A stretch of DNA of 15,371 bases from an uncultured Clostridia bacterium (GTDB lineage Bacteria; Bacillota; Clostridia; Oscillospirales; Acutalibacteraceae), in assembly GCA_946042285.1 (NCBI GenBank), contig CAMGDK010000024.1, positions 1-15,371 on the forward strand, in the 5' to 3' direction. Below are positions 6,650-13,109 of this stretch, in pieces. A program made the position numbers and the translations under genes. Within the stretch, counting starts at the first letter, position 1; each line of letters opens with the position of its first letter. The notes beneath the pieces were generated by a model. That model saw only the letters and a program-made list of their open reading frames with translations, ran no database searches and was not told the origin of the DNA.

Positions 6650-7510
6650 TTATTTCGCTACTGTTTGTACAATGCCGATTACAAAGCATATCAAGCCTAA
6701 TGCTATGTCATAAATTGCAAACGGCAAAACCATTTTTTTCTTGATAATAAAGTTAATTGCAAGCTTAACCGCAAAGAAGCTGACACCTGCTGACAGAATT
6801 ACTGTTATGATTGCCGCAACGACCGAAACAGGTGTTACAGCAGTACATATTTCGATTATTCCCGTTACTGTAAGAACAGGCACGGAAATAACCATGGCAT
6901 ATCGTAACGAATACTTGTCCGACATTCCTAAAAGAATACCTACTGCCACTATTGCGCCGACAGGGCTGCAGCCTGCCGTAGGCACTGCAAGGAAAGCAAT
7001 TATACCGAGTATTATTGCCTTAACAAAGGGCGGAAGCTTAAGAGATGTTTTATTAACAACCTCAAATGCCGTAATCAAAAGTGCACCTGTAAGCGCAAAG
7101 CAAATACCCTCACCAAGCAATGTTTCGTTATACGATGCTCTGTGAAATACCGAAAAGAGATTACCGTATTTCCCTGTCGGTATCAAATAAATTACAAAAA
7201 ATGCAAATGACAAAATTGTCATATACATAAACTCTCTTGCAGATGTAATATTTTTTAAGTCAAGTCTTTTATGTACTGCATCGTTTATCGTGCCGAAAAA
7301 ATTTTTAAACAAGCTGATAAAAAGCTTATAAAATGCAATTATTATTCCGATTGCTATTCCTATATGTACCACGCCTGTCAGCTGTGAACAAGCGTTTGTA
7401 AATCTGCCTGAAAAGTTATGAAATATTGCAGAGTGACCGCTTTCAGACACCGGTAGTATCCAAGTCAGCGCCTGCCCTATTGCCTGAAATATTGCTGTTA
7501 AAATCGACAT
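6650..7510 (-). CDS. uppP: UppP/BacA-like membrane protein lacking canonical catalytic residues
   Basis: The 286-residue protein is very hydrophobic with about eight membrane segments. It follows the undecaprenyl-diphosphatase (UppP/BacA) pattern: an N-terminal motif ALTWILPVSESGH (14-26) and a second motif near 178-185 (TAGCSPVG) followed by ILLGMSDKYSLRYAMVISVPV. UppP enzymes recycle undecaprenyl pyrophosphate for cell wall synthesis. Compared with the usual EGLTEFLPVSSTGH and GxSRSG motifs, both glutamates are replaced (Q12, W16), one serine is E23, and the arginine is P183; only the histidine (H26) remains. Activity is therefore doubtful. I chose the ATG at 7510 because GGAGGT (7523-7518) lies 7 nt upstream and the protein then begins like other UppPs. 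A longer reading from 7636 exists but its added 42 residues are out-of-frame ylzJ sequence. Confidence 0.75.
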   Translation of the reverse strand: MSILTAIFQAIGQALTWILPVSESGHSAIFHNFSGRFTNACSQLTGVVHIGIAIGIIIAFYKLFISLFKNFFGTINDAVHKRLDLKNITSAREFMYMTILSFAFFVIYLIPTGKYGNLFSVFHRASYNETLLGEGICFALTGALLITAFEVVNKTSLKLPPFVKAIILGIIAFLAVPTAGCSPVGAIVAVGILLGMSDKYSLRYAMVISVPVLTVTGIIEICTAVTPVSVVAAIITVILSAGVSFFAVKLAINFIIKKKMVLPFAIYDIALGLICFVIGIVQTVAK

Positions 7511-7655
7511 TATCCATACCTCCGAAATTTGAAGCACCATCAACGAAATAGCCTTTTCTAATGTAATCATAGGGATTGCTCGACCTGATTTGAAGCGAAT
7601 TATTCGCAACTGCGGTATAGAAAACGTCAGACTCATTAACTATTGTCCACAGCAC
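7443..7655 (-). CDS. ylzJ: YlzJ-like small protein, overlapping both neighbours
   Basis: A 70-residue reading frame starts at GTG 7655 with GAGGGTGA (7668-7661) 5 nt upstream. The protein begins (M)LWTIVNESDVFY and contains LQIRSSNPYDYIRKGYFVDG, which resembles YlzJ-like proteins that start with ILYT-type sequence and carry a conserved S-x-[ND]-P-x-D-[YF] stretch. In Bacillus ylzJ lies between tepA (ymfB) and the ftsK/spoIIIE-type gene, the same place as here. The function of YlzJ is unknown. The gene overlaps the tepA 3' end by 20 nt and the uppP-like gene by 68 nt in a different frame; the last 20 or so residues look unconserved. The family call is from memory of the pattern and the gene order. 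Confidence 0.7.
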   Translation of the reverse strand: MLWTIVNESDVFYTAVANNSLQIRSSNPYDYIRKGYFVDGASNFGGMDNVDFNSNISGNRAGADLDTTGV

Positions 7656-8361
7656 CGCTATCACCCTCAATAACATGATACAAAAACGAAAGAGCATCAC
7701 TCAATCCGCCAAGCTCGTCGATTAAGCCCGACTTAACTGCACCCTCTCCGTCTAATACAGTGCCGACATCCATGACAAGCTCACCTGTTTTCATCATCAA
7801 TGCCCTAAAGCTATCGCTGCTAATTTTTGAATTATTTGAAACAAAATTAACAATCCTATCCTGCATCTTTTCAAAATATGAAAGAGTTTGAGGAACACCA
7901 AGCACAAGACCGTTCATTCTAACCGGATGAACTGTCATGGTTGCACTCGGTACAATGAAGCTTCGTTGACAGCTAACGGCAAGCGGAACTCCTATACTGT
8001 GACCGCCGCCGAGGACAAGCGATGCAGTAGGAGTTTTCATAGTAGAAAGCAGCTCTGCTATTGCAAGACCTGCTTCAACATCACCGCCGACGGTATTAAG
8101 AATAATAAGCAGACCTTCAATCTCCTTGCTTTCCTCAATTGCAACAAGCTGAGGAATTACATGCTCATATTTTGTAGTTTTGTTTTGGCTTGGAAGAATA
8201 TAGTGGCCCTCAATCTGCCCGATTATTGTTAGGCAGTGGATAAAGTGACCGTCCTTTGAAACAGTTATTGAGCCTGTTTCAAACTCGGACGACTTGCTTT
8301 CGCAGGCATTCTCTTCGTTTTCGCTGCTGTCGGATTTAATTTTGTTGTTAGTCTCGGACAT
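7636..8361 (-). CDS. tepA: ClpP-like serine protease homologue (TepA type)
   Basis: The 241-residue protein has a ClpP/crotonase fold. An acidic, low-complexity N-terminal tail (about 1-35) precedes IGQIEGHYILP, then LLIILNTVGGDVEAGLAIAELL (84-105). The nucleophile region is LGGGHSIGVPLAVS (117-130, candidate Ser122), followed by TMTVHPVRMNG (His145) and a C-terminal SGLIDELGGLSDAL. The GGHSIG form is typical of the TepA branch rather than housekeeping ClpP, which has GxAASMG. Bacillus TepA has been linked to protein secretion or signal peptide degradation, while direct evidence is limited. I chose ATG 8361 over an upstream GTG (8370) because that GTG is part of the GAGGTG ribosome binding site. 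It is the first gene of the operon. Confidence 0.88.
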   Translation of the reverse strand: MSETNNKIKSDSSENEENACESKSSEFETGSITVSKDGHFIHCLTIIGQIEGHYILPSQNKTTKYEHVIPQLVAIEESKEIEGLLIILNTVGGDVEAGLAIAELLSTMKTPTASLVLGGGHSIGVPLAVSCQRSFIVPSATMTVHPVRMNGLVLGVPQTLSYFEKMQDRIVNFVSNNSKISSDSFRALMMKTGELVMDVGTVLDGEGAVKSGLIDELGGLSDALSFLYHVIEGDSGAVDNS

Positions 8362-8401
8362 AAAATACACCTCGTATTAGTTATGCCCGAAAAATATTTA
8401 C

Positions 8402-8461
8402 TATCACGATATTTTAACATATTATCACATTTTTTTCAACACACATAAATAAAATGTGATA
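8402..8461. repeat. Three TATCAC/GTGATA motifs in the divergent promoter region
   Basis: TATCACATTTT (8423-8433) is a perfect inverted match of AAAATGTGATA (8451-8461), an 11-bp inverted repeat with 17 nt between arms. A third copy, TATCACGATATTTT, begins at 8402, exactly 21 bp before the second, in the same orientation. The copies cover the tepA promoter start site and spacer. This spacing on one DNA face is what a protein operator often looks like. No regulator can be named. Confidence 0.5.
8411..8439 (-). promoter_or_regulatory. Promoter of the tepA-comF operon
   Basis: On the minus strand TTGAAA (8439-8434) and TAAAAT (8416-8411) are spaced by 17 nt, with a predicted start near 8404. One arm of an 11-bp inverted repeat (8423-8433) lies in the spacer. 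The leader to the ATG is about 43 nt. Confidence 0.7.
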
Positions 8462-8499
8462 TTTAATTATATTTTTAAAGGATTGTTACAGTTTTGTCA

Positions 8500-8528
8500 T
8501 TGACATATAAAAAAAATAGTATTAAAAT
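8500..8528 (+). promoter_or_regulatory. Promoter of the aconitase operon
   Basis: TTGACA (8500-8505) and TAAAAT (8523-8528) are spaced by 17 nt, close to consensus. The predicted start is near 8535. AGGAGG (8555-8560) lies 11 nt before the aconitase ATG. Confidence 0.8.
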
Positions 8529-8533
8529 TTAGA

Positions 8534-8552
8534 TTGATAATTTTATAAACAA
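8534..8552. promoter_or_regulatory. Possible Rex operator at the aconitase operon start site
   Basis: TTGATAATTTTATAAACAA is an imperfect palindrome. Its halves TTGATAA and TAAACAA each differ by one base from the Rex half-sites TTGTTAA/TTAACAA known in clostridia. The gap is 5 nt rather than 4. It sits on the predicted transcription start, a normal repressor position, in front of the operon that encodes Rex. AT-rich background makes a chance match possible. Confidence 0.35.
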
Positions 8553-8571
8553 TTAGGAGGATTTTTTATCA

Positions 8572-10509
8572 ATGGGACTTACTCTTGCACAAAAATTGAT
8601 TAAATCTCATCTTGTTGAGGGCGAAATGATTCCGGGTACCGAAATCGGTCTTAAAATTGATCAAACCTTAACCCAAGACGCAACAGGCACAATGGCTTAT
8701 CTTGAATTTGAGGCTATGGGTGTTGATAGAGTTAAAACGGAAAAATCGGTTGCGTATATCGACCACAACACACTTCAAACAGGCTTTGAAAATGCCGATG
8801 ACCATCGTTACATTCAAACAGTAACAAAAAAGCACGGTATTTATTTCAGCAGACCGGGTAACGGTATTTGCCATCAGGTACACCTTGAAAGATTCGGTAT
8901 TCCGGGCAAGACACTCATCGGATCTGACAGTCACACACCGACAGGCGGCGGTATCTGTATGCTCGCTATGGGCTCCGGCGGACTTGATGTAGCTGTTGCC
9001 ATGGGCGGCGGCACATACTATATTCCAATGCCGAAAATGACAAGAATTAACCTTACAGGCTATCTCAAGCCTTGGGTATCTGCAAAGGATGTCATTCTTG
9101 AGGTGCTTCGTATCATGAGCGTTAAGGGCGGTGTCGGCAAGATTATTGAATACGGCGGAGAGGGTGTTAAGACTCTCAGCGTACCCGAAAGAGCTACAAT
9201 TACAAACATGGGTGCAGAGCTTGGTGCTACAACATCAATCTTCCCCTCCGATGAAATTACTCTTGCATTTTTAAAGGCTCAGGGCAGAGAGAACGACTGG
9301 ACTGAAATTCTTCCCGACGACGATGCCGAATATGATGAAATCATCGACATTGATCTTTGCTCACTTACTCCTATGGCGGCTTGTCCGCACATGCCTGACA
9401 GAGTTAAAACAACTGAGGAAATCGGTCAAATCAAGGTTGATCAGGTTGCCATCGGATCATGCACAAACTCTTCCTATGTTGACATGATGAAGGTTGCTTC
9501 AATACTTAAGGGCAAAACAATCGCACCGTCGGTTTCTCTTTGCATTGCTCCCGGCTCAAAGCAGGTGCTTAATATGCTTGCTCTCAACGGTGCTCTATCC
9601 GACATGATTAACGCAGGTGCAAGAATACTTGAGTCTGCCTGCGGTCCTTGCATCGGTATGGGACAATCACCTAACTCAGCCGGTGTATCACTGAGAACAT
9701 TTAACAGAAACTTTGAAGGTCGTTCCGGCACAAAGGACGCAGGAATATATCTTGTTTCTCCTGAGGTTGCCGCTGCTTCTGCACTCACAGGTTATCTCAC
9801 CGATCCTCGTGACCTCGGCGAAGCTCCTGTTGTGGAAATGCCGGAAAAATTCATCATTAACGACAACATGATTGAACCTCCGGCATCAACCGAAGATGCT
9901 GACAGCGTCGAGGTATTAAGAGGTCCTAACATCAAGCCCTTCCCTGAAACTGCACCGCTTCCCGAGGAGATTTGTGCAAAGGCTATTCTTAAGGTTGGTG
10001 ACAACATTACTACCGACCACATTATGCCTGCAGGTGCTAAAATTCTTCCTTATCGTTCAAACATTCCGCATCTTTCGCAATACTGCTTCGCTGTATGCGA
10101 TGAAACCTTCCCCGAAAGGATTAAGGCTGAAGGTAAGGGTATCATCATCGGTGGCTCAAACTACGGTCAAGGCTCATCAAGAGAGCATGCCGCTCTTGTA
10201 CCGCTCTATCTCGGTGTTAAGGCAGTAATTGCTAAATCATTTGCAAGAATTCATGTTGCAAACCTTGTTAACGCAGGTATTCTTCCTTTCACCTTTGCAA
10301 ACGAGGATGACTATGACAGGATTGATCAGCTTGACGAGCTTAAGCTTCCTAACATCAAGGATTGCGTTGAAAACGGCAAGGATGTTGTTCTTGTTAATGT
10401 TACAAAGAACGAGGAATACGCACTTGATTCCTCTCACCTTTCAGACAGGCAGAGAGCTATGCTCGTGTGCGGCGGTCTTCTTGACTACACAAGAGAAATG
10501 AATAAATAA
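8572..10509 (+). CDS. acn: Aconitate hydratase
   Basis: The 645-residue enzyme interconverts citrate and isocitrate through cis-aconitate with a [4Fe-4S] cluster. The three cluster ligands are visible: C297 in GSCTNSS, and C357 and C360 in ESACGPCIGMGQ. The N-terminal part shows IDHNTLQTGF, GNGICHQVHLERFG and IGSDSHTPTGGG. The C-terminal swivel domain (about 480-645) has DNITTDHIMPAG, GGSNYGQGSSREHAAL and SFARIHVANLVNAGILPF. The length (about 645) matches the shorter bacterial aconitase type seen in anaerobes, not the roughly 900-residue AcnA or the AcnB type. It leads an operon with isocitrate dehydrogenase 15 nt downstream and rex. A homoaconitase or isopropylmalate isomerase role is unlikely because of the single-chain layout and the neighbour. 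Confidence 0.93.
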   Translation: MGLTLAQKLIKSHLVEGEMIPGTEIGLKIDQTLTQDATGTMAYLEFEAMGVDRVKTEKSVAYIDHNTLQTGFENADDHRYIQTVTKKHGIYFSRPGNGICHQVHLERFGIPGKTLIGSDSHTPTGGGICMLAMGSGGLDVAVAMGGGTYYIPMPKMTRINLTGYLKPWVSAKDVILEVLRIMSVKGGVGKIIEYGGEGVKTLSVPERATITNMGAELGATTSIFPSDEITLAFLKAQGRENDWTEILPDDDAEYDEIIDIDLCSLTPMAACPHMPDRVKTTEEIGQIKVDQVAIGSCTNSSYVDMMKVASILKGKTIAPSVSLCIAPGSKQVLNMLALNGALSDMINAGARILESACGPCIGMGQSPNSAGVSLRTFNRNFEGRSGTKDAGIYLVSPEVAAASALTGYLTDPRDLGEAPVVEMPEKFIINDNMIEPPASTEDADSVEVLRGPNIKPFPETAPLPEEICAKAILKVGDNITTDHIMPAGAKILPYRSNIPHLSQYCFAVCDETFPERIKAEGKGIIIGGSNYGQGSSREHAALVPLYLGVKAVIAKSFARIHVANLVNAGILPFTFANEDDYDRIDQLDELKLPNIKDCVENGKDVVLVNVTKNEEYALDSSHLSDRQRAMLVCGGLLDYTREMNK

Positions 10510-10524
10510 TTAGGAGATATAAAA

Positions 10525-11700
10525 ATGACTGACGAAAAGAAAGTAATTGATGAGGCTGTTGAAAAATTCCGTTCACTCATGGAATCACAGCTTGCTCGTG
10601 CAAAGAAAATCAAGCAGGACAAGGATTTCACCGACTATGACGCTCTTGACACAATTGTTATCGGCATCTGCGGCGGTGACGGTATAGGTCCCGTAATCAC
10701 AAAGGAAAGCGAAAGAGTCCTTGCTTTTTTACTTAAGGACGAGGTTGCAAGAGGCAAGGTTGAGTTCAAGGAAATTGACGGCTTAACAATCGAAAACAGA
10801 GCAGCGTGCAACAAGGCTATCCCCGACGATGTGTTAGAGGAGCTTAAAAAGTGTCATGTTATTCTTAAGGGCCCTACAACTACTCCGAGAGCCGGCGACC
10901 CATGGCCGAATGTTGAATCGGCAAACGTTGCTATGAGAAAGGAGCTTGACCTTTTTGCAAACATGCGTCCTGTTAAAGTACCTGAGGAGGGTATCGACTG
11001 GACATTCTTTAGAGAAAACACTGAGGGCGGATATGCAGTCGGCTCTCATGGTGTTAATATCACAGATGACCTCGCAGTTGACTTTACTGTTGCTACACAG
11101 GAGGGCTGTGAAAGAATTGCAAGACTTGCCTATGAATACGCAAGAAAGAACAACAAGGGCAAGGTATCAATCATCACAAAAGCAAATATTATCAAGACAA
11201 CCGACGGCAAATTCCTTAAGACTGCTCAAAAAATCGGTGCCGAATACCCTGAAATCGTTACTGACGACTGGTACATTGACATCACAACGGCAAAGCTTAT
11301 TGACCCGATGAGAAGGAAGGACTTTAAGGTATTTGTTCTTCCTAACCTTTACGGCGACATCATCACCGATGAGGCTGCAGAATTCCAAGGCGGTGTAGGC
11401 ACTGCCGGCTCAGCAAACATCGGCAAAAGATATGCTATGTTTGAGGCTATTCACGGCTCTGCCCCAAGAATGATTAAGGAAGGCAGAGGTCAATATGCAG
11501 ACCCTTGCTCAATGCTTAGAGCATCGGTTATGCTTCTTTCTCACATTGGCTATCAGGAGCAGGCAAACGCTCTTGAGGCTGCACTTGACAAGTGTATGTT
11601 TGAGGAAAAGAAACTTACAATCACAGGCAGAGATACCGGATGCACATGCAGTGAATTCGGCGACTACGTTATGGATACAATCACAGAAATGACAAAATAA
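10525..11700 (+). CDS. icd: Isocitrate dehydrogenase
   Basis: The 391-residue enzyme oxidatively decarboxylates isocitrate to 2-oxoglutarate. The substrate loop S132-x-N134-x3-R138 (VESANVAMRKELDL) matches that of isocitrate rather than isopropylmalate dehydrogenases. Other visible parts are FRENTEGGY (Tyr170), ITKANIIKTTDGKF (Lys219), NLYGDIITDEAAEFQGG (Asp278, Asp282) and IHGSAP (309-314). The residue after HGSAP, which helps set cofactor choice, is Arg315 then Met316, so NAD versus NADP cannot be settled by eye. The protein has an N-terminal extension of about 40 residues before the core (TIVIGICGGDGIGP). AGGAGA stands before the ATG. It is cotranscribed with aconitase and rex. Confidence 0.92.
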   Translation: MTDEKKVIDEAVEKFRSLMESQLARAKKIKQDKDFTDYDALDTIVIGICGGDGIGPVITKESERVLAFLLKDEVARGKVEFKEIDGLTIENRAACNKAIPDDVLEELKKCHVILKGPTTTPRAGDPWPNVESANVAMRKELDLFANMRPVKVPEEGIDWTFFRENTEGGYAVGSHGVNITDDLAVDFTVATQEGCERIARLAYEYARKNNKGKVSIITKANIIKTTDGKFLKTAQKIGAEYPEIVTDDWYIDITTAKLIDPMRRKDFKVFVLPNLYGDIITDEAAEFQGGVGTAGSANIGKRYAMFEAIHGSAPRMIKEGRGQYADPCSMLRASVMLLSHIGYQEQANALEAALDKCMFEEKKLTITGRDTGCTCSEFGDYVMDTITEMTK

Positions 11701-11724
11701 GTCATTGAGAAAAGGGGTAAAATA

Positions 11725-12369
11725 ATGTCTAACAAAGAAGATATATCATTATCCGTAATCAAAAGACTTCCTCGCTATTACCGTTTTTTGCAATCACTCA
11801 AGGAAAACGGCATTGTGAGAATCAGCTCAAGAGAGCTTGCGGCAAGAATGGGACTTACTGCGTCGCAAATCAGGCACGACTTTAACTGCTTCGGTGGCTT
11901 CGGTCAGCAGGGATATGGATATAACGTACCTGAGCTTCACAGCAAAATAGGCGAAATTCTCTGCGTTAACACGGAAATTAAAACTATTCTAATCGGTGCA
12001 GGTAATCTGGGAAAAGCTGTTACAAACAAGCTTTTTAACAAGAAAAGCGGATTTAAGCTTATCGGTATTTTTGACAAGAATGAGGCGCTTTGCGGAAATG
12101 TAATCAAGGGTATTCCTGTTAGAAATATCAATTATCTCGAGAATTTCTGCATCGATAACCATCCTGTTTGCGCAGTAACCTGCATTCCCTCAACAGATAT
12201 GCCTGAGCTTACAGACCTTTTAATAAAGGTGGGTATCACAAGCTTTTGGAATTTTTCAAACTATGATATTGCAATGGCTCATCCCGGTGTATTAGTTGAA
12301 AATGTGCATTTGACAGACAGCCTGCTCACATTGGGCTATCTTGCAAATACGAAGGATTCGGAGGAATAA
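11725..12369 (+). CDS. rex: Redox-sensing transcriptional repressor Rex
   Basis: The 214-residue protein has a winged-helix DNA-binding domain (about 10-78, with ISSRELAARMGLTASQIRHDFNCFGGFG) followed by a Rossmann NAD(H)-binding domain with G91-A-G-N-L-G96. The C-terminal part contains FWNFSNYDIAMAHPGVLVENVHLTDSL, typical of the family's swapped dimer helix region. Rex releases its operators when NADH is high relative to NAD+. The recognition helix region reads QIRHDFNCFGGFGQQGYGY, whereas Bacillus-like Rex has QVRKDLSYFGEFGKRGVGY, so operator preference may differ. The start has AAGGGG about 8 nt upstream. Its place at the end of the aconitase-isocitrate dehydrogenase operon suggests feedback on this branch. 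Confidence 0.93.
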   Translation: MSNKEDISLSVIKRLPRYYRFLQSLKENGIVRISSRELAARMGLTASQIRHDFNCFGGFGQQGYGYNVPELHSKIGEILCVNTEIKTILIGAGNLGKAVTNKLFNKKSGFKLIGIFDKNEALCGNVIKGIPVRNINYLENFCIDNHPVCAVTCIPSTDMPELTDLLIKVGITSFWNFSNYDIAMAHPGVLVENVHLTDSLLTLGYLANTKDSEE

Positions 12370-12371
12370 GC

Positions 12372-13058
12372 TTGCAGTTAATCAGTACAAAAGAAATTGT
12401 TGATGTTGTAAGATACACCGACTCCTCCTTTATTCTTGTAGAAAAGCTGCCGATTGTTAACAGCTCTCAATACAAGGTGTCATATTCAATCATTGATTTG
12501 AAGAACAAAAGCGTTGATGTTGTGACAAAAAGTGCATATCTGCTTAAAAAGTTTGGTGCTAACTTTAAAAGAATCAGCGAGATAATACCAAACTTTGTTC
12601 AATGCGATGCGGCAGTTTTATACGACAGAAGAGTGCTTGCGATATATCCAAACAGTGAAGCCGGAATATTTGACAGAGACGGCGAGCTTGAATGGAGCGG
12701 TGAATTCGATTACCACGAAAAGAAAATCAAATGTCTTGCACTTGAGGGTAAATATTTTTGGAGTGTTTGTCCGCAGGAAAACTGCGTAACGAGGTTTTCC
12801 TGTCAAAATATGAAGCTTGACCTTAGAATCGGCGGAGCAGAGGCATCAACCTTTATCAATCCGACTCATGTAAGCGTTGACGGCGGTGATATTTATGTAT
12901 GCTGTGACAGCAACAAGGTAAGGCGAATTGACGGCACAAACTATTCGGTATCCGACTATCTCAATTTTACGGATAATATAAAGCAATTTTATAAATTCGG
13001 AGATTATGCATGTGCGGTTTTGACAAGCGGTACATACATACTCGAAAATAATGAATAA
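12372..13058 (+). CDS. Protein of unknown function, possibly beta-propeller-like, in the rex operon
   Basis: I do not recognise this 228-residue protein. It starts at TTG 12372, two bases after the rex stop, with GGAGG (12360-12364) inside the end of rex, so translation is probably coupled. There is no signal peptide or membrane segment, so it should be cytoplasmic. The sequence alternates short strands and turns with Asp/Gly, for example FDRDGELEWSGEFDY, HVSVDGGDIYVCCDSNKVRRIDG and FGDYACAVLTSGTYIL. This resembles blades of a small beta-propeller, though the length would allow only three or four. Several cysteines (about seven) are spread through it without a clear metal motif. A strong terminator follows. 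Function unknown. Confidence 0.85.
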   Translation: MQLISTKEIVDVVRYTDSSFILVEKLPIVNSSQYKVSYSIIDLKNKSVDVVTKSAYLLKKFGANFKRISEIIPNFVQCDAAVLYDRRVLAIYPNSEAGIFDRDGELEWSGEFDYHEKKIKCLALEGKYFWSVCPQENCVTRFSCQNMKLDLRIGGAEASTFINPTHVSVDGGDIYVCCDSNKVRRIDGTNYSVSDYLNFTDNIKQFYKFGDYACAVLTSGTYILENNE

Positions 13059-13063
13059 TAACG

Positions 13064-13109
13064 CAAACAAAAACAGTACAGCTCGTTTGAACTGTACTGT
13101 TTTTGTTTT
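13064..13109. terminator. Bidirectional intrinsic terminator between convergent genes
   Basis: Arms 13064-13081 and 13092-13109 match at 17 of 18 positions around a 10-nt loop. The arms are A-rich on the left and T-rich on the right, so a U-tract follows the GC part on either strand. It serves the rex-operon end on the plus strand and the mannanase gene on the minus strand, overlapping the mannanase stop by 2 nt. Confidence 0.88.

Noticed and set aside
6741..7145. 134-codon plus-strand frame inside the uppP-like gene
   Set aside because: Antisense shadow of a hydrophobic protein gene; Thr/Ile/Ala-rich composition is what such shadows give.
7511..7636. 42-residue N-terminal extension of the UppP-like protein from ATG 7636
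   Set aside because: The stretch is ylzJ coding sequence in another frame, and a strong RBS with ATG at 7510 gives a normal UppP start. The ATG at 7636 overlaps the tepA stop by chance or marginally, without its own RBS.
8362..8370. Upstream GTG start for the TepA-like protein
   Set aside because: The GTG is part of the GAGGTG ribosome binding site of the ATG at 8361.
8481..8505. TTGTTA...TGTCA stretch as a second Rex site
   Set aside because: Only one half resembles the site; the other half lacks TAACAA and the -35 explains part of the sequence.
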